From: a virus
Length of the DNA stretch: 64,000 nt
Direction: 5' to 3' (one strand)
Virus record (IMG/VR): IMGVR_UViG_3300012988_000016
Span: 1 to 64,000 of that record
Positions 41,687 to 49,393 of the stretch are shown piece by piece. Every line of letters starts with the position of its first letter. Position 1 is the stretch's first letter. The position numbers were made by a program, and so were the translations under genes. Below the pieces are notes generated by a model, which saw only the letters and a program-made list of their open reading frames with translations, was not told the DNA's origin and did not search any database.

Positions 41687-44600
41687 ATGGAACGTTGGGC
41701 TGAAACGAGCGAAGACGAGCTGATTGGCGAATTCCAAGTAGCCGAGTATTTGATCTTTCTGTTCGCACTGGATACCTATCTGAGGTATTCGGAGGAAACG
41801 ACGGGCCAAGACCAGTTGGAAGGGGATACGATCCGGAAAGGGGTCACCATCCTTCGTCTGGCCGATCATTCGTTAGATTCGATCAAGTCTTACCTTGACA
41901 ATCACTTGCCCTCGCCCACCCACAAGATGATGCTCAATCGGGCGATCAATATCTCGATCTCTACCGCGAATGGAGTGGCGAGACGAGCCCTCCAGTTCCG
42001 GACCTTGCTTTCTCGTGGCGGTCCCTCGACCATGAAGGGTATCTTCGATACCACCAAATACATCCGTCAGGTGCGTGAAGCCATCAGTGCGTCGATGTTG
42101 GAAGATGCCGATCGTGCGCTCGATATTTTTGCCGCTTTGCCGATGCGAAATACTCGTATGCGGGCTTGGATAGATCTGGCGGCCAAGGTGGCAGGTTCGG
42201 GAGAGGCCGCTCCTAGTGCGGTAGACGCTGGCTCAAGAGAGGCTGGAGAAACCTCCACCGAACTGGTGATTCATCAGGTGCAACAGATCGCCGCTTCTGG
42301 CGCGGATGAATCGCTCAAATCTCAAGAGGCTCAAGCAGAACTGTTGGATACGGTTGAGCGAGAGGCCACCAACGCAGCCAGACGATCGCTTGAGATCAAT
42401 TCTCAATCTGATGAGCCTCCCACTCGTTCGGAAGTGGTTGGCGTGGCGGTAGCGGCCGCTACTGCGGCGATGAGTGACCCGTCCAAACCACAGAACATCC
42501 CCACTCCTTTGCGCCGCTTGGACGACGAGCAACGTGCCGCCGCTTTGACGGATGGCAAAGTGAGGGTGGCGGCCGGTGCGGGTAGCGGTAAGACTTCTAC
42601 GGTTGTGGCTCGTGTCGAATACCTGATCAAAGAACGTCGAGTTCTACCTAGCCGAATCTTGGTGACAAGCTTCAACAATAAGGCTTCTGAGGAGCTGAAA
42701 GAGCGTCTTGGAAAAGCGGTGGGCGGTGAGTCGCTCCAACAGATGAGTGTAGGGACCATGCACTCTCTGTTCAAACGCTTCATTGGTGAGTACGGCACCA
42801 ATGCTGAGAAGGTCACCATGGGACAGTTGAAGAACGGCCCCAACGGCTTCATTGGGGACGGTAAGAAGATCGGTTATGCGGTCCAGAATATTTGGGAGGA
42901 TTGCTACGGGAAACAGAAACCAATTCCGAAGCTTCAATCTGTTTTATTGCTGAAAGCTCAATGGGCGGGAAACCACGTTACGCCCCTCGAAGCGGCCGCA
43001 AAAGCACGATCCTCCTCAGAAAGGGATGCAGCTCTTTGGTATGAGATGTACGAAGGCCTCAAAGGTTCGATTCCTGGTTGGAAACCCGTTTGCCATTCAA
43101 AGAGCTACGAATCTTTCATGACAAAGGTGCGCCCAAACAACATCCCGTTGGGCGACTTCTCCGACATGTTGTCTACCTTTCTCAAGATCCTGAAGCGTGA
43201 ACCCAGGGTCCAAATCACCATCCAGAAGATGTACGACCACATCATTGTGGATGAAGCCCAGGACCGTAATTCGGTCATGAAAGAGGTTTTGGATCTGTGT
43301 GCTGGACACGTGACCGATGGATCTGACGGCAAATCCTACTGGGTGGTGGGCGACGATAAGCAGGCCATCAATAGCTTCCAAGGGGCTCGCTCCGAATTGT
43401 TCATCAATATGGGTGAGGAAGATGGTTGGAAGACCCGCTCAATCCGCACCAACTACCGTTGCGAACCTGAATTGGTGGATGCTGCCAACAAGCTGATCGC
43501 TCACAATAAGGGCCAGATTGAGATGGAATCGGTGCCTAACCCTCAGAAGGTTCGTGGTTCCGGTAGCATTCAGGTAGTCACTCCTATGGATGAGGCGGGG
43601 GCGGCTCTGGGAGTCGTAGAGGGCATCAAACAGAACCTCGTCTTGGGTGCCAATGTGACAGACCACGCGGTATTGACCCGAACCAACAAGGAACTTCACG
43701 CCTACGAGACTGCTTGCATCATTCGAGGAGTTCCGTATGCCCGTAAGGGTGCATCATCTTTCTTGGGGTCTCCAGAGACGACTGCTTTGCTGGGGTACGT
43801 GCAGTTGGTGACTGGTTCTGACTTCACCAAAATGCAGAAGGCGTTGGGCAATGCGATCAACAAGCCTCGCCGATTCTTCTTGACCGACCCCAAGAAAGCG
43901 CCTGAGGCGGTTGAAGCGGCACTCTCTGCCTATGCACGTCAACGAGACGTTGACGTGAAGTCGATCAATCCGATGACGGCCCTTCAGGATCGGTCCTTTG
44001 TGCGTCACTTGGTGGACGCTTTGGCCAAACTGACCCGTTCTGGAAAAGCCTTCAAGTTCGAAGAAAAGATCGAAGACTTGGCCCAATCTTTGCAGGAAAT
44101 GAAGGCCCTGACTACTGACCCAGATTACACTACCAAGAATCTGTTTGACGATATCTTGGGTCTCAAAGGCACGGGCATCGTTGGTGGGGCGTTCGTCGAA
44201 CAGTCGTTCCGTGAGTCTCTTCAGGCTGACTTGAAAAACTCCACCTCTGCAGACGATGACGAGGCGGTAGATGAGGATGACGAGGAAGACAGCACCCAAG
44301 GGTTGGGTAACATTTCGTTCCTCTACCAGTTGGCGTTGCCCGATCCGACGGATGAGGACGATGAACTGAACCCGCCCACCACCCCCATGGGGTTCAAGCA
44401 GAAGATGGAACGCTACGCTTCCAAGATGAAGGATCTACGTACCGACATCACCAAGTGGTACAAGGAACAGTCCGCCTTGCCGCCAGAAAAGCGTTCTCCT
44501 CCACCAGGTGTCTATCTGGGCACGTGTCACTCGACCAAGGGAGCTCAGTGGCCTACCGTGTTCGTGGCTATGCCGGCCGGCAAATTCCCCATGGTGCCGA

Positions 44601-44878
44601 TCGTCAAACCAGGGGAAGAACCACCACCTCCAGAGGAAGTGGAGCAAAAGTTGGAAGACGAGCGTCGTCTGGCTTACGTGGCGATCACGAGGGCAGCGAA
44701 GAACTTGACGATCGTCTGCCCCAGTAGTGTGGGTGGCAAGGCAGGCGGAGTTAGCGAATTCGTGTACGAGGCCGGCCTCAACTTGGGTCAAAATATCAAG
44801 CCGGCAGAGCCTAATGAAAAGCAAGCTTTCGACGTAAGCAATGTTGATTGGCAACCTCATGATGGGATGGATGCCTGA
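41687..44878 (+). CDS. UvrD/Rep-type SF1 helicase with unknown N-terminal region
   Basis: 1063 residues. ATP-dependent 3'-5' DNA helicase by family. Motifs: Q-motif region RLDDEQRAAAL, Walker A GAGSGKTSTV near residue 300, motif Ia VTSFNNKASEEL, Walker B IIVDEAQD near 522, motif III VGDDKQAINSFQGA, motif IV region TNYRCEPELVDAANKL near 588, motif V GTCHSTKGAQWPTVFV near 945, motif VI RRLAYVAITRA near 995. Residues 1-280 are helical and unrecognised. An acidic run lies near 865. It sits between the sheath and tube genes, which is unusual, behind a terminator and with its own leader. It overlaps the next gene by one base. Confidence 0.93.
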   Translation: MERWAETSEDELIGEFQVAEYLIFLFALDTYLRYSEETTGQDQLEGDTIRKGVTILRLADHSLDSIKSYLDNHLPSPTHKMMLNRAINISISTANGVARRALQFRTLLSRGGPSTMKGIFDTTKYIRQVREAISASMLEDADRALDIFAALPMRNTRMRAWIDLAAKVAGSGEAAPSAVDAGSREAGETSTELVIHQVQQIAASGADESLKSQEAQAELLDTVEREATNAARRSLEINSQSDEPPTRSEVVGVAVAAATAAMSDPSKPQNIPTPLRRLDDEQRAAALTDGKVRVAAGAGSGKTSTVVARVEYLIKERRVLPSRILVTSFNNKASEELKERLGKAVGGESLQQMSVGTMHSLFKRFIGEYGTNAEKVTMGQLKNGPNGFIGDGKKIGYAVQNIWEDCYGKQKPIPKLQSVLLLKAQWAGNHVTPLEAAAKARSSSERDAALWYEMYEGLKGSIPGWKPVCHSKSYESFMTKVRPNNIPLGDFSDMLSTFLKILKREPRVQITIQKMYDHIIVDEAQDRNSVMKEVLDLCAGHVTDGSDGKSYWVVGDDKQAINSFQGARSELFINMGEEDGWKTRSIRTNYRCEPELVDAANKLIAHNKGQIEMESVPNPQKVRGSGSIQVVTPMDEAGAALGVVEGIKQNLVLGANVTDHAVLTRTNKELHAYETACIIRGVPYARKGASSFLGSPETTALLGYVQLVTGSDFTKMQKALGNAINKPRRFFLTDPKKAPEAVEAALSAYARQRDVDVKSINPMTALQDRSFVRHLVDALAKLTRSGKAFKFEEKIEDLAQSLQEMKALTTDPDYTTKNLFDDILGLKGTGIVGGAFVEQSFRESLQADLKNSTSADDDEAVDEDDEEDSTQGLGNISFLYQLALPDPTDEDDELNPPTTPMGFKQKMERYASKMKDLRTDITKWYKEQSALPPEKRSPPPGVYLGTCHSTKGAQWPTVFVAMPAGKFPMVPIVKPGEEPPPPEEVEQKLEDERRLAYVAITRAAKNLTIVCPSSVGGKAGGVSEFVYEAGLNLGQNIKPAEPNEKQAFDVSNVDWQPHDGMDA

Positions 44879-45534
44879 TGGCCGCTCAATACACTGAAGT
44901 CACTCTCCAAGACATGGAAACCTTTCTCAAGCGGGGCTTCCGTGCGCTCCGTCCTCAGAAAGGACACTCAAATGGAGGGGAGTACTATTACGACCTCCAA
45001 CTAAGTGATGCGGTCCATCTGAGGATTTGGACCTCAATCCGTAAGTCCTCCGATATGGGAGCCGGGGTGGGGGAAGACGCGATCCGTGTGCAGATGATGG
45101 GTGTCAAGTCCAACAGGCCTTTGATGAAAGGCAAGGCTCCCATCGTCAAGCGAACGCAGGGCTGGAAAAACTCTCTTCAGAACCGCATTGAAGACGCAAT
45201 TGAGGCTTATGAGGAAAAGCCTGAGTACTGGGATGCCAGCGGCAGCAAGTCTCCAGAGACCCCCAAGACGACCGAACCGTCCACCAGTGCACCGGTTCCT
45301 TCTGGCGGCCCCCGAGCGACTGATCCTCAGCTCAAATATTTGGGGTTCCTCACTTCAAGGATTCGTAGTGCAGAACAGTGGGCACCCTACGCCAAGATGT
45401 TCCCTGATTTGAAGTGGCCGTTCACGCGAGACGATCTTCGCAAACTGTCGATCCGTCAAGCCGCCACTTTGATTGATCTTCTGAAGAACAGCGGGGGCAG
45501 CCGCTATGCCGATGATTACGACTACAGCCGTTGA
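44878..45534 (+). CDS. Helicase-linked conserved hypothetical protein
   Basis: 218 residues; its ATG overlaps the helicase stop (TGATG), so the two are translated together. The N-terminal 110 residues form an alpha/beta domain (VHLRIWTSIRKSSDMGAG, DAIRVQMMG, PIVKRTQGWKNSLQNRIEDAIEAY, interrupted by turns). A Pro/Thr/Ser linker follows, then a helical C-terminal domain. I recall the N-terminal block in phage and plasmid proteins near helicase genes but know no function. It may be a helicase partner or a DNA-binding protein. Confidence 0.75.
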   Translation: MAAQYTEVTLQDMETFLKRGFRALRPQKGHSNGGEYYYDLQLSDAVHLRIWTSIRKSSDMGAGVGEDAIRVQMMGVKSNRPLMKGKAPIVKRTQGWKNSLQNRIEDAIEAYEEKPEYWDASGSKSPETPKTTEPSTSAPVPSGGPRATDPQLKYLGFLTSRIRSAEQWAPYAKMFPDLKWPFTRDDLRKLSIRQAATLIDLLKNSGGSRYADDYDYSR

Positions 45535-45552
45535 TCTGGTGTAGGTGCAGAG

Positions 45553-46386
45553 GTGGAATCTATAGACCTTAAGGTAGTTCTGGATCCAAATCTACCTCAG
45601 GTGGTCAATTCGGTGGTGGGGTTTGGGGAATTCACAACTGAGGACCCCACTACTGAGACAGCTCTCTACCAACTACTCGAACTGCCTAGATTCCATCGAG
45701 ACTTGATCTTGGGGCGGCCCTTCCCCCTGGTGTTCGTGTCAAGAGGGTTGGCCAACCTAGGGACCATTTTTGCCATCGCTCTCTTTCTCAAAAGAGAGAT
45801 TGCCATCAATCCGTCGATCCCTGGCCTGGTGGCGGCAGTCGACTTGGTGGACCAATATGGTGTGGGTGGAATGGCCCACATCGACCGAGATTTGGCACGA
45901 TTCTTTCGACTCCTTAGGGCCTATCTATCTGACACTCCTCAAAGCAGTCTTGAGGTGCGTCTCAATACGGTGTTGGAGTGGATCTACCAGTATGTAGGTG
46001 ATGGGGGCCTTCCAGCTCTGACAGCAGACGACGCTCACCCGAACATCATCGACCGAGGTACGAACGGCTTCGTTTTGGCGGAAGTTGAGCGTTGGGGGCA
46101 GGGCTCTTTGGAAGCCGGTTGGGAAGAACTGTATCGGGAGGGGTATCTAAGAGGAGCCGTTTTTAGCCCCATGCATAAAGAGACTGGGCGTAGGATGGTG
46201 TTAGGAGCTCGCAAGAGCGGGTATCTGACGTTCAACCTACTGATGGCGGCCCAAGCCCTCAATGATGCGGAAGACTCGATGGGGGAGCCCGCAGAATGGG
46301 TCTCCGATGGCTTATGGCTCAGATCCCCTCCTAATGGGACGCTGATCCCCATCTCGGCCTTGACCCAGTTGTTGATTCGCCTGTAG
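45553..46386 (+). CDS. Unrecognised alpha/beta protein in helicase module
   Basis: 277 residues, GTG start with AGGTG upstream. Beta-alpha alternation is clear: FPLVFVSRGLANLGTIFAIALFL, NPSIPGLVAAVDLVDQYGVGG, then a helical stretch and a C-terminal domain with NIIDRGTNGFVLAEVERW and MVLGARKSGYLTFNLLMAAQAL. The VAAVDLVDQYG segment with nearby acidic residues faintly recalls DHH or MYG1-type phosphoesterases, but the expected HDxD or DHH clusters are not evident, so I do not assign one. It lies between helicase-linked genes and a tiny acidic-tailed gene. Confidence 0.65.
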   Translation: MESIDLKVVLDPNLPQVVNSVVGFGEFTTEDPTTETALYQLLELPRFHRDLILGRPFPLVFVSRGLANLGTIFAIALFLKREIAINPSIPGLVAAVDLVDQYGVGGMAHIDRDLARFFRLLRAYLSDTPQSSLEVRLNTVLEWIYQYVGDGGLPALTADDAHPNIIDRGTNGFVLAEVERWGQGSLEAGWEELYREGYLRGAVFSPMHKETGRRMVLGARKSGYLTFNLLMAAQALNDAEDSMGEPAEWVSDGLWLRSPPNGTLIPISALTQLLIRL

Positions 46387-46401
46387 GGTTAACTTATCTC
46401 C

Positions 46402-46548
46402 ATGGTTTCCGTTCTACCTGACATGGAACAGTTGATTGAGAAGGTCAGCATCGAGGAAATGGGTGAAGACCCTCGTCCGTGCATTTGGCTGGTGTCGGAA
46501 TCCAAAACTCCCGATATCGAGCTGGATGAAGACGACTTTCCGTTCTGA
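46402..46548 (+). CDS. 48-residue protein with SSB-like acidic C-terminal tail
   Basis: ATG 46402, TGA 46546-46548. A short helix (DMEQLIEKVSIEEMG) is followed by CIWLVSES and the end DIELDEDDFPF. The final residues closely resemble the C-terminal tip of bacterial single-stranded DNA-binding proteins (E. coli SSB ends DFDDDIPF), which docks helicases, nucleases and uracil glycosylase. No OB fold is present, so it is not an SSB itself. No clear ribosome-binding site is seen, and the gene is shorter than usual cut-offs. Real-gene status is moderate. Confidence 0.5.
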   Translation: MVSVLPDMEQLIEKVSIEEMGEDPRPCIWLVSESKTPDIELDEDDFPF

Positions 46549-46596
46549 TTGTCTGTGATCCCCCAATAGAGCTTTCGTGCCCCGCCACAAGTAGGC

Positions 46597-47370
46597 ATGG
46601 GCACACTAACTACTGTTGTGATCGGTAGCGATGGCGTTACCGATTGGATCAAAACAGACGGGCAGCGGTACAATCTAGGGCCGATATCGGCTCTACGATT
46701 CGTATCTAGTTTGGTAGATAGGCGCCAAGCCAAGCGAGTCCTGGACACCTTTCTGTCTGGGAAAGAGGCCAAACTGTCGGTGGACATGGATCGGATGTGG
46801 GAGCTATTGGCACCACATCGAGCCCGATGGTCTGCCGTTAGTCCTTCTATGGTTTCCCAAGAAGAGAACACAAGGAATCCCACCATGAGCACTATTTCTG
46901 AAGATCTGAGCGTTTTTGAGAGTCACTTGGCCGCCCTGAAAGAAGCCGGCAGCCGCAAGGCATCGAACCTCCAGGACGGCGTGAAGGTGCTGTTCAAGCT
47001 GGCGGGTAAGATCAAGTCCCCCAATCAATCAAAGAATACCACCTACTACAATCTGGGAGCCCCCAAGGTTCATGAGGTGGGTGACAAGGTGGCTACCGAT
47101 GGTTTGACCTTCGACACCTATCAAGCCAACACCGATCTTGCCAATCAGATTATTGCCAAGTCGGAAGAAACCTCGCAGAAGATTGCTAGTTTGGCCAAAG
47201 CGGGTCGTAAGTTCAACGCTTCTAAGGCTCAATCGGATGTACGGACTGTTGCCGATAAGGTGGCGGGAATCCTCAAGGCCGATTTGACTGCTTCTTGGGT
47301 CAAGGCTGATTTGACCAAACTCGCAGCTCGCGCTGACGAACTCCATGGTTTGTTTGTGAACGCTAAATGA
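46597..47370 (+). CDS. Helical hypothetical protein, possible internal start
   Basis: 257 residues from ATG 46597 with only a weak upstream site. Residues 1-90 are mixed alpha/beta (TVVIGSDGVTDWIKTDGQRYNLG, LRFVSSLVDRRQAKRVLDTFL, split by turns). From ATG 46885, with AAGGA upstream, a second block begins MSTISEDLSVFESHLAALKEAG and continues as long helices. The product may be one protein, or two nested products of 257 and 161 residues. It is the last gene before the tube and may belong with the tail genes. A hairpin follows the stop. No family recognised. Confidence 0.65.
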   Translation: MGTLTTVVIGSDGVTDWIKTDGQRYNLGPISALRFVSSLVDRRQAKRVLDTFLSGKEAKLSVDMDRMWELLAPHRARWSAVSPSMVSQEENTRNPTMSTISEDLSVFESHLAALKEAGSRKASNLQDGVKVLFKLAGKIKSPNQSKNTTYYNLGAPKVHEVGDKVATDGLTFDTYQANTDLANQIIAKSEETSQKIASLAKAGRKFNASKAQSDVRTVADKVAGILKADLTASWVKADLTKLAARADELHGLFVNAK

Positions 47371-47373
47371 ATA

Positions 47374-47392
47374 ACCACCCAATCTGGGTGGT
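47374..47392 (+). promoter_or_regulatory. Hairpin before tail tube gene
   Basis: ACCACCC (47374-47380) pairs with GGGTGGT (47386-47392) over a five-base loop, with no T-run. It lies 23 bases before the tube ATG, just ahead of the AAGGAG ribosome-binding site. Confidence 0.45.
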
Positions 47393-47415
47393 GGTCAATG
47401 TGAAGGAGATGAGTT

Positions 47416-48138
47416 ATGGCCAAGCCGTCTGATGCCGCAAACTACATATACAGAATGGGTACAGCCCCTAATACTAGGGCTGCAATTTCCCAGAAGAACA
47501 AAGTGTTCTCCTACATCGTAGGCACCAAGGAATTCAAGCAAATAGGTGTCTTGTCGGAATTCGGTCAGGACGAAAGCCGTACGATTGATCCGGTTCGTGG
47601 TGTGGGTTTCGGAGATCAGATTGCTGAGTTGGTGCCCTCCGTCACAGAGCCCATGACTCTAACGGTCAACAAGACATTGATGAACACAATGGACCTGTTT
47701 CAGTCAATGGGATATCGTGGTGGCGTGAGCGGTTTGGTCCGCTCTCTCAAGCACCACCGTTGGCCGTTCGATATCAAGCAAGAGATGGTCATCTCTGAGA
47801 TCTCGTCCAAGCAGGATATGGATGGTGTGACCATTCAGGCGGCCCCCAATGCGTCCAAGCAGGCGAATGGCGAGCAGTTCTTGACCCCCGTCAGAGCTCT
47901 GTTCACCTTCTTTGAAGGCTGTTGGTTCAACAGCTATTCAAAATCTTCGACCTCGGATGCCGCTATCATCACCGAGAACTCAAGTGTTACGGTGACCGAC
48001 ATCCTCGATGGACGTAGCCAATATGGTGAATTCGTCGACACGGGGCTATCGCCCGTGCAGGCTAACGGCACTGCAGGTTCTGGTTTCTCCCTCCGTTTCG
48101 CTGGTAACAGTGCGACGGTCGGCACGCCAAACATCTGA
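47416..48138 (+). CDS. Tail tube protein
   Basis: 240 residues, ATG start with AAGGAGATGAG upstream. Forms the inner tube through which DNA passes. The middle shows the usual tube layout: VGTKEFKQIGVLSEFGQDES, then VGFGDQIAELVPSVTEPMTLTVNK, MDLFQSMGYRGG and RWPFDIKQEMVI. Length and the mostly beta composition fit. The following genes (two chaperone-like proteins and the tape measure) are in standard order. The only departure is that sheath and tube genes are separated by the helicase module. A long stem-loop lies after the stop. Confidence 0.88.
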   Translation: MAKPSDAANYIYRMGTAPNTRAAISQKNKVFSYIVGTKEFKQIGVLSEFGQDESRTIDPVRGVGFGDQIAELVPSVTEPMTLTVNKTLMNTMDLFQSMGYRGGVSGLVRSLKHHRWPFDIKQEMVISEISSKQDMDGVTIQAAPNASKQANGEQFLTPVRALFTFFEGCWFNSYSKSSTSDAAIITENSSVTVTDILDGRSQYGEFVDTGLSPVQANGTAGSGFSLRFAGNSATVGTPNI

Positions 48139-48155
48139 TCAGAGACCTAGCCGAC

Positions 48156-48188
48156 AAGGGCCTCTTGGGGTGATCCTCAGGAGGCCTT
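48156..48188 (+). promoter_or_regulatory. Stem-loop between tube and chaperone genes
   Basis: AAGG-CCTC (48156-48164, one bulged G) pairs with GAGGCCTT (48181-48188), with further weak pairing in the loop. No T-run. Such a structure could lower readthrough from the abundant tube transcript into the assembly genes. Confidence 0.5.
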
Positions 48189-48217
48189 CACCATACCCAG
48201 ATTAGAGGAGATTAGAT

Positions 48218-49390
48218 ATGACGACATTGAAAGCGAAGCGGCTCAATAGCGCCCTTCAGAAGGTACAGAATGTAGGACGAGTAGAAGAAAGCGTCACCAT
48301 TAGTGGCTGCTCTCTTGTCTTACAGAACCTGTCTTCCAAAGAGTACGATCAGATCGTACCAGAGCTCAAAGACTTGGATGGGGAAGAGTATCTACATACT
48401 CACATGGTCTCTCATTTGAGCCGGTCGATAGTTGAGATCGAGGGTGTCGATCTTCGTGATGTTCAGTTCATCGAAGACGAAATACCGGTTGGGGCCTATA
48501 CCTTGTCGGCTGTGGTCAGTAATGAGGCGAAGGCCAAGAAAGCCCAAGAGTTGTTGTTGGCCGAGACGGGCATCAAACTGACAATCGAACCTCCAGATGA
48601 TACTAGTGAGGTCAAGACAGTCAAGTTAGAGAAGTCGGAGTGGCTCAAGCGGAAGCTAGTGAGCTGGGGTCGAGAAGCCATTCTGGTTGCTAGATTGAAA
48701 TTCTCTGAGGTGGTTGACAAGGCTAACGTCCATGCCAGAGAGGGTGTTCAATTCAATATTCCTGATGAGAGTGCGGCGGACAAGTTCAGACGTTTGCTTG
48801 TTGAGGCGAAAGAACTTGAGGTAGAGATGCCCGATGACTTGTTGGGTAAAATCCTAAGTGATGTCGGATATATGCAACAATCGTCTCAAAAGGAGTTGGA
48901 CGAAATTCATCAGTCGGCCCTAGCCTTTGATGATGAACGAGCGACCGAACAAGCGATTGAAGAGAGGGAACCGGCGCCCTCTATCCGACCATTGCCAAAG
49001 CCCCCAGTCGAGTTACAGCCTGATCCTGAGGTAGCGTCAAGAGCTGCTACCTCCAGACAGATTGCTGCGGAATTGATGCAAAGCCGTCAACCCCTCAATC
49101 AAGGGGACTTCACGGCTCCTACTCCCGTATCAGAGTATGTCGCAACCCCTAGAGTACCTCCCCAAATTCGTGGAGCTGCTGTCCCATCGGATCGGACGGC
49201 TGAGATATCAGCATTAGAAGGTCAGATAGACCCTGCCTTGATTCAAACCCTCGATCAAGCCGTACAGGCCAATGCCCCGATGGATCTGATGAAACAGAAA
49301 CCTGTTGATGGCAAGGGAGTCAACACCATCCTCAACCAACCCCCTGTTGTTGGTCTGAATCCAAAATTCCGCCCCATTCAGAAGGTCTGA
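48218..49390 (+). CDS. Probable tail assembly chaperone
   Basis: 390 residues, ATG start with AGAGGAG upstream. Between tube and tape measure, where tail assembly chaperones lie. Residues 20-180 are helical with SVTISGCSLVLQNLSSKEYDQI, a pattern that recurs in the next gene (FLHVSGEINDVRFIFKSLNHHEFSML). From residue 240 a long Pro/Gln/Ala-rich region looks disordered, ending in short basic segments. No ribosomal frameshift site is seen at its end, so the two chaperone-like proteins are separate products. Function inferred from position and paralogy. Confidence 0.72.
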   Translation: MTTLKAKRLNSALQKVQNVGRVEESVTISGCSLVLQNLSSKEYDQIVPELKDLDGEEYLHTHMVSHLSRSIVEIEGVDLRDVQFIEDEIPVGAYTLSAVVSNEAKAKKAQELLLAETGIKLTIEPPDDTSEVKTVKLEKSEWLKRKLVSWGREAILVARLKFSEVVDKANVHAREGVQFNIPDESAADKFRRLLVEAKELEVEMPDDLLGKILSDVGYMQQSSQKELDEIHQSALAFDDERATEQAIEEREPAPSIRPLPKPPVELQPDPEVASRAATSRQIAAELMQSRQPLNQGDFTAPTPVSEYVATPRVPPQIRGAAVPSDRTAEISALEGQIDPALIQTLDQAVQANAPMDLMKQKPVDGKGVNTILNQPPVVGLNPKFRPIQKV

Positions 49391-49393
49391 CCC

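Noticed and set aside
45553-46386. DHH/MYG1-type phosphoesterase
   Set aside because: A VAAVDLVDQYG segment is suggestive, but the metal-binding Asp/His clusters of that superfamily are not visible.
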